A DNA stretch of 64,000 nucleotides from JBBRYB01 sp038238115. Lineage in GTDB: Bacteria > Actinomycetota > Actinomycetes > Propionibacteriales > Nocardioidaceae. The notes beneath the pieces were generated by a model. The model was given only the letters and a program-made list of their open reading frames with translations. It was not told the origin of the DNA and did no database searches. The stretch lies in NCBI GenBank assembly GCA_038238115.1, contig JBBRYB010000014.1, positions 1-64,000 of the forward strand. The letters run 5' to 3'. Positions 33,258-41,607 of this stretch are shown here, piece by piece; position 1 is the first letter of the stretch; every line of letters begins with the position of its first letter. The position numbers were made by a program, and so were the translations under genes.

Positions 33258-33779
33258 ATGTGGGTTTGGGTCGTGCTCATCGTGGTGTTGATCGGTGCCG
33301 TTGCGGTGGTCGCGTCGGGGCGCGGGGGCGCGTTGGCCGAGGTGTACGACGACCGGCCGGACAGCACCATGCCGGCCGGTCGTCCCTTGACGGCCGACGA
33401 CTTGCGGGAGATGCGATTCAGCACGGCGGTACGCGGATACCGGATGGACGAGGTTGACGCCCTCCTCGCCAGGCTGCAGGTCGACCTGCTGGCGCGCGAG
33501 CGCCGGGAGCCACCGTCGGATGCCGAGCCGGGCGAGTCGTCCGGTCCGGTGTCCTCGCCGACAGAGGCTTCGTCGACGGATGCACTCGCCGGGGCTGAGC
33601 CGCCCTCCGATGACTCCCCGACGGACGAGCCGCCGACCGGCGCCCCTTCCACCGATGAGCCGCCGACCGATGAGCCGCCGACCGAGGAGTCGCCGACCGA
33701 GGAGTCGCCGACCGCAGCACGCCCATCGGCCGGGGAGCCCATGACGGGTGAGCCCCCGACCAGTGAGCGAGCACCGTGA
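33258..33779 (+). CDS. Membrane-anchored DivIVA-domain protein with repetitive tail
   Basis: 173 residues. An N-terminal helix (WVWVVLIVVLIGAVAVVA) is followed by a short DivIVA motif (LREMRFSTAVRGYRMDEV, about 54-71). From about 90 onward comes a tail of Pro, Glu, Thr and Ser with near-tandem EPPTDEPPTEESPTEESPT. It matches Rv1209, whose role in polar growth is suggested by the DivIVA motif. The tail is low complexity and probably disordered. The start could be ATG 33258 or the GTG just before it. Confidence 0.78.
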   Translation: MWVWVVLIVVLIGAVAVVASGRGGALAEVYDDRPDSTMPAGRPLTADDLREMRFSTAVRGYRMDEVDALLARLQVDLLARERREPPSDAEPGESSGPVSSPTEASSTDALAGAEPPSDDSPTDEPPTGAPSTDEPPTDEPPTEESPTEESPTAARPSAGEPMTGEPPTSERAP

Positions 33780-34378
33780 CCCGCGGCGTGGTGCGAGGCG
33801 CCGACGGACACCCACGCTGCCCATGGGGGTTGTCGGCACCCGACTACGTCGCCTACCACGACGACGAGTGGGGTCGACCCGTCAAGGACGACGCCGGGCT
33901 CTTCGAGCGCCTCACGTTGGAGGCGTTCCAGTCCGGCTTGTCGTGGCTGACGATCCTGCGCAAGCGGGAGAACTTCCGTGCGGCCTTCGCCGGCTTCGAC
34001 ATCGCGCGCGTCGCCGCCTTCGACGACGCCGACCGTCAGCGGCTGCTGGCTGATGCGGGCATCGTGCGCAACCGCGCCAAGATCGACGCCGCGTTGGCCA
34101 ACGCACGTGCAGCGCGCACACTGGATGCAGGGTTGGCGAAGGTGATCTGGTCCTTTGCCCCAGAGCCGGCACCGGCGCCGGTAACCCTCGACGACGTACC
34201 GGCGCAGACGCCGCAGTCCAAAGCCCTCTCGGCGGAACTGAAGCGGCTGGGTTTCGGCTTCGTCGGCCCGACGACGACGTACGCGCTGATGCAGGCCACC
34301 GGCCTCGTCAACGACCACCTTCGTGACTGCTGGGTACGTGATCGGGCAGCCGGTGGCACTGAACAGGAGGACCGATGA
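33776..34378 (+). CDS. tag: DNA-3-methyladenine glycosylase I
   Basis: 200 residues; excises 3-methyladenine from alkylated DNA. It has HPRCPWG, YVAYHDDEWGRPV and LTLEAFQSGLSWLTIL, all typical of TagA, and the C-terminal TTYALMQATGLVNDHL. GTG 33776 overlaps the previous stop by 4 nt (GTGA), and its own stop overlaps the next ATG, so three genes are coupled. Homologue of Rv1210. Confidence 0.93.
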   Translation: MTRGVVRGADGHPRCPWGLSAPDYVAYHDDEWGRPVKDDAGLFERLTLEAFQSGLSWLTILRKRENFRAAFAGFDIARVAAFDDADRQRLLADAGIVRNRAKIDAALANARAARTLDAGLAKVIWSFAPEPAPAPVTLDDVPAQTPQSKALSAELKRLGFGFVGPTTTYALMQATGLVNDHLRDCWVRDRAAGGTEQEDR

Positions 34379-35247
34379 GACCTCTCCAGCTGTCGAGCGT
34401 AGGCACGATGCTGCTCGCCGCCCTCATCGCGACGGGCACGGCGTCCGACGTCGTGCCGGGCACCGCCGGCGCCCCCGACATCGACCCGGTGCCGATGGCG
34501 GCGAGGGTCACGGCGGTCACGCCTCCGCACTCGCCGGCAAGCCACTCGCCGGCGAGCCACTCGCCGGCCCTGGCCGCGAGTGTGCGAGCCCGTCCAGCGG
34601 TGCTCTCAGTCAGGGTGATCGGGCACTCCGTGCGCGGACATCCGATCCGGGCGTGGGAACTGGGCGATCGCCACGCCGACGTCACCGCTGTCGCGATCGC
34701 ACGGATGCACGGCAACGAGGCCGCCGGCCAGACGGTGTTGGACACCCTTCGTGACGGTCACGCGCTGCACGGCATCCACCTGTGGGTCATCCCGCGTGAC
34801 AATCCCGACGGGGTGCTCCGCGGCCAGCGCCAGAACGCCCGTGGGGTCGACCTCAACCGCAACTTCCCCAGGCGCTGGAAGCACCTGACGGGCTACTACG
34901 ACTCGGGCCCGCGGCCGGCGTCTGAGCCCGAGACCCGCGGGCTGATGCGGTTCTTGAGCAGGGTCGATCCGACGTATGTCGTGTCGATCCACACGCCGCT
35001 CTATGGCCTGGACGTCAGGCGGGCCAAGAATGTGGCCTTCGCACGCCGGCTCGCCCAGGATCTCCGGCTGCCTGACAAGCAGTTGCGGTGCTCGGGACGC
35101 TGCCACGGCACGCTCTCCCAATGGTTCAACCACCGCTACGCCGGCGCCTGCGTCACTGTCGAGTTCGGTACGAGTCCCAGCTATCGCTACCTGCACGTAC
35201 GGGTCCCGCGCGGCCTGGTCCGGGCGATGGGAGGCTCCCGCGGCTGA
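34375..35247 (+). CDS. Secreted M14-type zinc carboxypeptidase, MpaA-like
   Basis: 290 residues with an N-terminal signal segment and then a linker containing near-perfect SPASHSPASHSPA repeats. Metal and substrate residues of family M14 are present: HGNE (H112, E115), DLNRNF, H206 in SIHTPLYG and catalytic E263 in VEFG. Closest in plan to murein peptide amidase A and related gamma-D-Glu-diaminopimelate peptidases, so wall-peptide cleavage is likely. It overlaps tag by ATGA. Confidence 0.8.
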   Translation: MRPLQLSSVGTMLLAALIATGTASDVVPGTAGAPDIDPVPMAARVTAVTPPHSPASHSPASHSPALAASVRARPAVLSVRVIGHSVRGHPIRAWELGDRHADVTAVAIARMHGNEAAGQTVLDTLRDGHALHGIHLWVIPRDNPDGVLRGQRQNARGVDLNRNFPRRWKHLTGYYDSGPRPASEPETRGLMRFLSRVDPTYVVSIHTPLYGLDVRRAKNVAFARRLAQDLRLPDKQLRCSGRCHGTLSQWFNHRYAGACVTVEFGTSPSYRYLHVRVPRGLVRAMGGSRG

Positions 35248-35274
35248 GGACGTGTGCCGCCGCCTCCGGTGGGT

Positions 35275-36069
35275 TCAAAGCTTGACGATGTAATCGTGCG
35301 GTCCCATCACGAGGCGAGGGCTGGCGCGTGGCCGAACCCACCGCAGCAGCCATCGCATGTCCGAGCGCGGCACCGCGACGCAGCCAGCCGTAAGCCCGTC
35401 TCCCATCACGTGCACGAAGATGCCACCGCCGCGCCGCGTGTCCGCTCGACGGCCGGCAACCCGCTGCCGCCGAGCCTTCGAGTAGTGCACCCGACCCGGA
35501 AGGTTGAAGCCGACGACAAGCGCGTAGCGGTACTGGTCGGTGTAGTCGTCGAGGTGTTCGGACTTGTCGGGACGCCAGTGCGTTCGCGGCGACCTGTGGC
35601 CCTGGTAGACGTTGTACGTCGCGGGGTCGCGCGGCTCGTACGGCCACCAGTCGTTGTGGTCCACGCGGCGGTAGCGCAGCCGGCTGCCGGGATCGCGCAG
35701 CCGCCCGAACGCGTAGGGCATGCTGAACCGGCCCGCCGGCGTCGTACCCGTGCTCTGCTTCCGCCGGGCGGCCACGACCCAGCCGTGGTAGCCAACGACG
35801 GCCTTGACGGGTCCGTGGGCCAGCGTCCAGCTACCGTCGGCGCTACGGTGCCAGGCCCTGAGCGTGGCGTTCGTCGACGAGAAGCGCGGGGCGCTGACGG
35901 TGACCAGCTGGCGCACACCCTCGGCCGCTCCGATCACCTCCGGCAATGTGCGGTGTGCCGTGGCGGCAGCCGGGACGGATGTGGAGACGGCTCCGGGCGC
36001 CTCGGCCAGGCCGGCGGCGCAAGCCAGCGCGACGAGCCCTCCCACGACGGCGAGGCTGGTCGGCTTCAT
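35275..36069 (-). CDS. Secreted L,D-transpeptidase-fold (YkuD-like) protein
   Basis: 264 residues with a signal peptide (LAVVGGLVALACAAGLAEA). The C-terminal motif HVMGDGLTAGCVAVPR gives H220 and nucleophile C230 in the order of the YkuD family, but the variant with a YHGWVVAARRK strand is often annotated only as L,D-transpeptidase family. Probable function is peptidoglycan crosslinking or related thiol chemistry outside the cell. It is convergent with the M14 gene, 27 bp between stops, placing two wall enzymes side by side. Confidence 0.8.
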   Translation of the reverse strand: MKPTSLAVVGGLVALACAAGLAEAPGAVSTSVPAAATAHRTLPEVIGAAEGVRQLVTVSAPRFSSTNATLRAWHRSADGSWTLAHGPVKAVVGYHGWVVAARRKQSTGTTPAGRFSMPYAFGRLRDPGSRLRYRRVDHNDWWPYEPRDPATYNVYQGHRSPRTHWRPDKSEHLDDYTDQYRYALVVGFNLPGRVHYSKARRQRVAGRRADTRRGGGIFVHVMGDGLTAGCVAVPRSDMRWLLRWVRPRASPRLVMGPHDYIVKL

Positions 36070-36118
36070 CGTCGGCGGGCGATAGGGATGCTAAGTGGGC
36101 GGTCTGACTGTGGGCGCA

Positions 36119-36949
36119 TCATCGACCCTCGAAGGTCGGCTTCTGCTTCGCGACGAACGACTGTACGGCGCCCAGGTGGTCGGCGGAGCCGCCGGTAAGC
36201 GCCATCATCTGGCTCTCGAAGGCCACCGCCTCCTTGAGCGGATGCGTGGCGGCGTAGGCGAGCGACCGCTTGACCGCAGCGAAGGCGAGTGTGGGGCCGG
36301 CGGCGAGCTCGGCCGCCTGCTCGGCTGCCTGGGTCGCGAGGTCGGCGGCAGGGACGACGGCCGTGACCAGCCCGATGGCGAGCGCTTCAACCGCGTCGAC
36401 GGTCCGAGGCCTCAACAGCAGGTCCAGCGCCCTGGAGGGACCGACGAGACGTGGCAGCGTCCACGAAGAGCCGGTGTCGCACGACAGGGCGACACCGGTG
36501 AACGCGGTGTTGAAGCCGGCGGTGTCCGCGCTGATCCGCAGGTCACACGCCATCGCGAGCGAGAGGCCCGCCCCGGCGGCCACCCCGTTGATGGCGGCGA
36601 TCACCGGCTTGTCCATGGTGGCGAGAGCGAGTGCGATCGGGCTGTAGTGCCGGTCGACCGTCGCCCACACCTCCTCCGGCGGCTTCGTGGTGATCAGCTC
36701 GATGTGCTCGCGGAGGTCCTGCCCGACGCAGAACGCGCGGCCCGCTCCGGTGACGACGACGCACCGGACCTCGACGTCCGCGCCTGCCTGCTGCACGGCG
36801 GCGAGAAGCGCTTCCTTCGCGGCGGTGTCGAGGCTGTTCATGGCAGCTGGCCGGTTCAGCGTGATGGTGGCGACGCCGCCACGGACGACGTACTGAACGG
36901 GCTCCATCGCGTCAGAGGTCACCGGTCCGGCGGGCGGGGCTGCACTCAT
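36119..36949 (-). CDS. Enoyl-CoA hydratase/isomerase family protein
   Basis: 276-residue crotonase-fold enzyme. The oxyanion-hole strands are seen in GAGRAFCVGQDL and GVAAGAGLSLAMACD; the C-terminal GSADHLGAVQSFVAKQKPTF is standard. The position of one catalytic Glu is replaced (GVALSCDTGSS), resembling PaaG-type isomerases more than EchA hydratases. Its ATG overlaps the paaX stop (ATGA 36946-36949), so the regulator and enzyme are co-translated, pointing to aromatic acid or fatty acid catabolism. Confidence 0.85.
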   Translation of the reverse strand: MSAAPPAGPVTSDAMEPVQYVVRGGVATITLNRPAAMNSLDTAAKEALLAAVQQAGADVEVRCVVVTGAGRAFCVGQDLREHIELITTKPPEEVWATVDRHYSPIALALATMDKPVIAAINGVAAGAGLSLAMACDLRISADTAGFNTAFTGVALSCDTGSSWTLPRLVGPSRALDLLLRPRTVDAVEALAIGLVTAVVPAADLATQAAEQAAELAAGPTLAFAAVKRSLAYAATHPLKEAVAFESQMMALTGGSADHLGAVQSFVAKQKPTFEGR

Positions 36950-37761
36950 GATGGATCTCCGTCTGCTCGCAAGCAGGCATCAACATATCTCCCGGCCCCG
37001 GGGAGCAGCCGACTCGCCTGGAAGTCGAAGAAGCGGGCGGCCTCGTCACCGGACCAGTCGTGCGGCAGGAGCTCGCGGGGGAGGCCTGGGTCGCTGAACA
37101 AGAATTTGCGCCACTCGTGCACGAGGCGGGTGCGCACCAGGAAGGCGTCCAGGTCGGACGGCGCCGGGCTGAGCCCCGCGACCATCTCCGTCGCCTCCTT
37201 CAGCCAGCGGGAGTAGGCGATCCCGAGTCCGTCGAGGTCCCAGGCGTCGGCCGCCAGGCGCGAGTCGTTCCCGTCGTAGTCCGCGATGAAGCTGCGCGCG
37301 CAGACGCCCTCGGTCTCGAGCAGTGAGGCGATTTCGCCCGACCTGCGTGGGCTGACCCAGGTGTCGTCGCGCAGGGCGGCATAGCCCAGGTAGCTCAGGC
37401 CGGTTCGGACTCGCTCCCGTCGCGCCCGGTCGGAGATCCGGTCCACGGCGAGGAGGTGCCAACGGTGGTCCCACTCCGCGAAACCGGTGCGGTAGATGCG
37501 GCTGGCAGCATCGCGCAGCCGCCGCTCCGCGCGGGGCGTCAAGCGGTATCCAGCGCCCCCGTCGAGCCGCACCGGGTCCAGCCACCGCTGCGCGACCATG
37601 CGCGAGATCGCCGTACGCACGGCCGGAGCGGCGATGCCGAGGGGCGCCATCATCTTCACGAGGGCGGCGACGGGGGCGGCGGCTCCTCGGGAGCGGAGGT
37701 GATCGCCGTACACGTCGAACAGGGCGGAGCGGGCATCCACATGGGCAGTCTGCCGCACCAC
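36946..37761 (-). CDS. paaX: PaaX-family transcriptional regulator
   Basis: 271 residues: N-terminal winged helix (ALFDVYGDHLRSRG, VRTAISRMVAQRWLDP), central PaaX domain and C-terminal HEWRKFLFSDPGLP segment, all typical. PaaX binds phenylacetyl-CoA in E. coli and represses paa genes. Here only an enoyl-CoA hydratase gene is linked. Two GTG codons begin the frame and AGGAG overlaps the first, so the exact start is unsettled. A CCTGAG/CTCAGG repeat lies immediately upstream. Confidence 0.87.
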   Translation of the reverse strand: MVRQTAHVDARSALFDVYGDHLRSRGAAAPVAALVKMMAPLGIAAPAVRTAISRMVAQRWLDPVRLDGGAGYRLTPRAERRLRDAASRIYRTGFAEWDHRWHLLAVDRISDRARRERVRTGLSYLGYAALRDDTWVSPRRSGEIASLLETEGVCARSFIADYDGNDSRLAADAWDLDGLGIAYSRWLKEATEMVAGLSPAPSDLDAFLVRTRLVHEWRKFLFSDPGLPRELLPHDWSGDEAARFFDFQASRLLPGAGRYVDACLRADGDPS

Positions 37762-37762
37762 T

Positions 37763-37790
37763 CCTGAGCTGGTGCGATAATGGTCTCAGG
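37763..37790 (-). promoter_or_regulatory. Inverted repeat before paaX
   Basis: CCTGAG (37763-37768) and CTCAGG (37785-37790) form a 6-bp inverted repeat with a 16-bp AT-enriched centre, directly upstream of the paaX start. It is a candidate autoregulatory site. The arms do not match the E. coli PaaX consensus as I know it. Confidence 0.35.
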
Positions 37791-37869
37791 CAACTGATGC
37801 GCCACGGGCTTCTCGACCTCGGATAGGTGGAGCCGCGGACGCGCTCATGACGAAGGGATAGGTGCGCGC

Positions 37870-38037
37870 ATGGCGGCGATGAAGCCGCGGACGGGTGACG
37901 GTCCGCTGGAGGTCACGAAGGAAGGGCGCGGACTGGTCATGCGCGTACCGCTCGAAGGCGGTGGCCGGCTGGTGGTCGAGCTCAACGCCGAAGAGGCCAA
38001 GGCGCTCGAGGTGGCGCTCAACGGCGTGACCACCTGA
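37870..38037 (+). CDS. DUF3117 small protein
   Basis: 55 residues, too short for usual ORF cut-offs but unmistakable: MAAMKPRTGDGPLEVTKEG, then GRGLVMRVPLEGGGRLVVE and a C-terminal NAEEAKALEVAL helix. It belongs to DUF3117 (Rv1211 family), which is nearly universal in Actinobacteria and of unknown function. It follows the usual order tag-DUF3117 except that paaX and the hydratase have been inserted between. A strong terminator follows at once. Confidence 0.9.
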   Translation: MAAMKPRTGDGPLEVTKEGRGLVMRVPLEGGGRLVVELNAEEAKALEVALNGVTT

Positions 38038-38050
38038 GCCCCAACCGACG

Positions 38051-38095
38051 AGGACCCCGGCGAGTGCAGCGGCACTGCTGGGGTCCTACTGTTTT
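38051..38095 (+). terminator. Intrinsic terminator of the DUF3117 gene
   Basis: AGGACCCC (38051-38058) pairs with GGGGTCCT (38080-38087), and inside it AGTGC (38063-38067) with GCACT (38072-38076). The stem is followed by tactgTTTT. The T-run ends only 4 bases before the pepA ATG, so pepA has no room for a ribosome site. Confidence 0.75.
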
Positions 38096-38099
38096 CGCA

Positions 38100-39734
38100 A
38101 TGTCTGCCGACGTGACTGCTCGAGCCCAGCCGCCGCCTCCCAGGATCGCCGAGGCCACGTCGTCGGCGATCGAGGCCGGGGCTCGCCTCGTCGCGGTCGG
38201 CTACACCGGATCGGAAGGCGACTACACGCTGGGCGCAGGCGGCGAAGCGGTCCTGGCACAGCTCAGCGTCGACGCGTTCGCCCTGCTCCATCGGGCGTCA
38301 GCCACCGGCAAGGGCGGCGAAGTGGTGACGCATGAGCTGCTCGGCGGCGGTCTCGTCGGCGACCGACTCGTCGAGGGCGTGCTGCTCGTAGGCCTGGGCA
38401 CGGAGTCCCCGCGCGACTACCGCCGAGCCGGGGCCGCCATCACCCGCGCAGCCCGTGGGCGGGGTGGTGCAGCGACGCCGTTGGGCTCGCTCGCCGAGGA
38501 CGACCAGCTCGCCGCGCTCGTGGAGGGGCTGGTCCTCGGGGGCTTCGCGTTCTCCCGGGCCGCACAGCCGGCCACCGCCCCACACAGCGGCTCCGACGGC
38601 TCCCAAGGCTCGGGTGGCTCCGACGCGGATGATTCCCGCGAGCCGCTCGTGCTGACGCTGAGCGACGTGCCGTCCTCGGAGCCTGGCGAAGGTGCCCGCC
38701 GGTCCCGCAAAGGTCGGTCGGCTCGTCCGGTCCGCTCGGCTCGCTCAGCGGTGGTCGAGGAGGCAGTCACGCGCGCTGGTGCATCCTGGCGCGCCCGATC
38801 GTTCGCATTGACCCCATCCAACGAGAAGGGGCCGGTCCAGCTCGAGGCGTGGTCCCGGGAGGCGGCGGCGGCCGCTGGGCTCGAGGTCGAGGTCTGGGAT
38901 GACGAGCGGTTGGCGAAGGAGGGCTTCGGCGGCATCGTGGCGGTCGGCTCGGGCTCGGCCTACGCGTCGCGGTTCGTCCGCTTGGACTACGCACCGACGA
39001 GGGTCGGCCGTCGCGTCCCGCACATCGTGATCGTGGGGAAGGGCATCACCTTCGACACCGGTGGCATCTCGATCAAGCCGCGCGCCGCGATGGAAACCAT
39101 GAAGCGCGACATGACCGGTGCCGGTGTCGTCATCGCGGTCATGGGCGCCCTGCGCGCACTCGATGTCCGAGTCAGGGTGACCGGACTCGTCGCGTCGGCG
39201 GAGAACGCCTTCGGCGCCGCGTCGATGCGCCCCGGCGACATCGTCACCCACTACGGCGGTCGCACGAGCGAGGTCGCCAATACCGACGCGGAGGGCCGGC
39301 TCGTGCTGGCCGACGCACTCGCGTATGCCGGCGAGCAGATCGCGGCCACGGCCGTGGTCGACGTGGCGACACTGACGGGTGCGGGCAAAGTGGCCCTCGG
39401 CACGTCGCTCGGGGCACTTTTTGCCAATGACGAGACGCTGGCTGAAGCGCTTTCCGCGGCGGGCACGCTGGCGGGCGAACCGGTGTGGCGGCTGCCGCTG
39501 AGCCAGGAGTACGAGCCGATGCTCGACAATACGTTCGCCGACGCGACCAATGCCGCCGGGGGGCCGGGCTCCATCACGGCCGCGCTGTTCCTCCAGCACT
39601 TCGCCCCCGATGTGCCCTGGGCGCACCTGGACATCGCCAGCGTGGGCGACTCACCCCGCGACGCCTTCGAGTACACCCGGGGCGCCACCGGTTTCGGCGC
39701 CCGCCTGCTGCTGCGATGGCTCGCTACGCTGTGA
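38100..39734 (+). CDS. pepA: Leucyl aminopeptidase (M17)
   Basis: 544 residues, hexameric dinuclear-metal cytosolic aminopeptidase. The family signature NTDAEGRL begins at about residue 394, GKGITFDTGG and the KRDMTGAG lysine region precede it. The N-terminal domain carries a Ser/Gly/Asp-rich insert (about 160-182) and a basic RRSRKGRSARPVRSARS linker not usual in the family. ATG 38100 begins only 4 bp beyond a terminator T-run and has no ribosome site, so initiation may be leaderless or at a downstream codon. Confidence 0.9.
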   Translation: MSADVTARAQPPPPRIAEATSSAIEAGARLVAVGYTGSEGDYTLGAGGEAVLAQLSVDAFALLHRASATGKGGEVVTHELLGGGLVGDRLVEGVLLVGLGTESPRDYRRAGAAITRAARGRGGAATPLGSLAEDDQLAALVEGLVLGGFAFSRAAQPATAPHSGSDGSQGSGGSDADDSREPLVLTLSDVPSSEPGEGARRSRKGRSARPVRSARSAVVEEAVTRAGASWRARSFALTPSNEKGPVQLEAWSREAAAAAGLEVEVWDDERLAKEGFGGIVAVGSGSAYASRFVRLDYAPTRVGRRVPHIVIVGKGITFDTGGISIKPRAAMETMKRDMTGAGVVIAVMGALRALDVRVRVTGLVASAENAFGAASMRPGDIVTHYGGRTSEVANTDAEGRLVLADALAYAGEQIAATAVVDVATLTGAGKVALGTSLGALFANDETLAEALSAAGTLAGEPVWRLPLSQEYEPMLDNTFADATNAAGGPGSITAALFLQHFAPDVPWAHLDIASVGDSPRDAFEYTRGATGFGARLLLRWLATL

Positions 39735-39809
39735 TGGCCCGCCGGGCGGTGGGGTGGCACGGGTCGGCGGCCGAGCCGGTGGAGTCGCGGGTGTCTCAGC
39801 CGGGGTTCG

Positions 39810-40370
39810 ATGGCTGAGCTCGCACACCCTTCCCGGCTCTTCCACCGCTCCTTCATCGAGGCGGCCGAGGAGATCGTGGTATCGGCCGACGATGACCACT
39901 ACACCGGCCTCACGGTGATCCGGCCGATCGGGGACTTCCCCGGTGAGTCCTTCACGCTCGACGAGGTGCGGGAGCCGCGGACGTTCGCGGCGTACACCAC
40001 CCGTCTCATCAACTCCGCGGACCCCCGCACGCCGCTGCCGGCGGGCATCGTCCACTCGACGCACGTGTGGTGGGTCGAGGGCGACAACTACCTCGGTCGC
40101 GCGTCGATCCGGCACAGCCTGACGCCGTGGCTACGCGAGTTCGGTGGTCACATCGGATACGTCGTGCGGCCCTCAGCCCGCCGCCGCGGCCATGCGACGC
40201 AGATGCTGGCCGCAGTCAAGCCCGTCGCTGCCAGGCTCGGTATCGATTCGGCGCTCGTCACGTGCGACGACACGAACGTGGCGTCTCGCCGTGTCATCGA
40301 GGCCAATGGCGGCGTGTTCGAGGACCAGCGTGGCGAGAAGCTGCGCTTCTGGATGCCGACGACGGCCTGA
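39810..40370 (+). CDS. GNAT-family N-acetyltransferase
   Basis: 186 residues. The acetyl-CoA loop VRPSARRRGHATQML (about 120-134) and the following CDDTNVASRRVIEANGG are characteristic. The substrate is not identifiable. It follows pepA by 75 bp and is convergent with the O-methyltransferase gene. Confidence 0.85.
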   Translation: MAELAHPSRLFHRSFIEAAEEIVVSADDDHYTGLTVIRPIGDFPGESFTLDEVREPRTFAAYTTRLINSADPRTPLPAGIVHSTHVWWVEGDNYLGRASIRHSLTPWLREFGGHIGYVVRPSARRRGHATQMLAAVKPVAARLGIDSALVTCDDTNVASRRVIEANGGVFEDQRGEKLRFWMPTTA

Positions 40371-40389
40371 GCGTCCGGTGTCACGCCCG

Positions 40390-41013
40390 TCAGCGCTTGC
40401 TCGCCACCAGCAGGCCGTCGCCGACGGGAAGCAGGGCGCAGACGAGGGACTCGTGCTCGCTCACTGCGGCGAGGGTGGTGCGCACCGCGAGTGTGGACGC
40501 GTCCCGCGCCGACGGGTCGGCCACCTGGTCACGCCACAGCGCGTTGTCGAACGCGACCACGCCGCCCGGCCTGAGCAGGCGCAGAGCCTGCTCGAGGTAC
40601 TGCGGGTACTCCTGCTTGTCACCGTCGCAGAACACGAGGTCGTAGTGTCCGTCGGTAAGCCTCGGCAACACCTCGAGCGCCGCACCCGGAATCAGGCGCA
40701 CCCGCTGCGGCGCGATCCCCGCCTCGGCGAACGCGGTCTTCGCCAGCCGCTGGTGCTCGGTCTCGATGTCCACCGACGTGAGGACGCCGTCGGAGCGCAT
40801 GCCGCGCATCAGCCAGACTCCCGAGATGCCGCATCCGGTGCCGATCTCGACGACGTTCCTCGCTTCGAGCAGGCTGGCCAGCAGGCGCAGCGCCGCGCCG
40901 CCGCCGGAGCTGATCGGGACCGCCGCCACCTCGGCCGCCCGGGCGCGGGCCCGGCTGAGCACGTCGTCCTCGACGACATAGTCCTCGGCGTAGGACCACG
41001 ACGATGGCTTCAA
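40390..41013 (-). CDS. SAM-dependent O-methyltransferase (Rv1220c type)
   Basis: 207 residues, class I methyltransferase of the catechol-O-methyltransferase-like family 3. VVEIGTGCGISGVWLM is the SAM-binding loop, YDLVFCDGDKQEY the metal-binding acidic region and VVAFDNALW the third. It is opposite to the sigE module as Rv1220c is in Mycobacterium. The start is odd: only TTG 41013 opens the frame, though residues upstream (TEEAAIATGLKPSSW) look homologous and GAGGAGG lies 16 bp before the TTG. Confidence 0.85.
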   Translation of the reverse strand: MKPSSWSYAEDYVVEDDVLSRARARAAEVAAVPISSGGGAALRLLASLLEARNVVEIGTGCGISGVWLMRGMRSDGVLTSVDIETEHQRLAKTAFAEAGIAPQRVRLIPGAALEVLPRLTDGHYDLVFCDGDKQEYPQYLEQALRLLRPGGVVAFDNALWRDQVADPSARDASTLAVRTTLAAVSEHESLVCALLPVGDGLLVASKR

Positions 41014-41278
41014 TCCGGTGGCGATGGCGGCCTCCTCGGTCTGGCCCCTGCCGGGACCGCGTGCAGGATCGCTGCTGAGCCTATCCGCTCACGCCCCCGA
41101 GCTTCGGCAGGCGCGTTCGACCCTTCACCGCCTCTCGAGGCCGCGGTGGCGTCCGTCCGCTGGCCGGGCTTGGGTGGTTGGCCATCTGTGCGGAACGCGG
41201 CGGCTGGAACTGGTCGATCGGCGTCTCGCATCGAACGGATCCAGGTCCCAGACTTCGCGGCGTGCGTACGGTAGAGGA

Positions 41279-41422
41279 ATGGCCTGGATCCTGATTCTGC
41301 TCGTCGTCATCGCCGTGGTCGCCTACAAGTTCCGCGTACCGCTGCTCGCGAAGGTGCTCGGCCAGTCCGAGACCCGGGTGCAGCGCTCTCTGGACCGACG
41401 CAAGGACGACCCACGCCCGTAG
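41279..41422 (+). CDS. 47-residue single-pass membrane protein
   Basis: MAWILILLVVIAVVAYKF is one strong membrane helix. The rest (VPLLAKVLGQSETRVQRSLD, then a Lys/Asp/Pro-rich end) is charged and amphipathic. GAGG is close to the ATG. Similar small proteins precede sigE-type genes in several Actinobacteria as I recall; no function is known. Confidence 0.65.
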   Translation: MAWILILLVVIAVVAYKFRVPLLAKVLGQSETRVQRSLDRRKDDPRP

Positions 41423-41607
41423 GGACCCGGGTCAGGGCCGCGCTGGTGCTCATCGCAGTCGTGGGCACCTCCACGACACCCATCGCGTACCCTGAAAGGC
41501 AAGCGATCGGGGCTCGAGATGCCACCGACGTGGAGCGCTCGAGCGGCAAGCGCCTGCCTCAGGCCGTCGTGACGCTCGAGCCAAGCGCGGCAAGGAGGTG
41601 GACCGGC

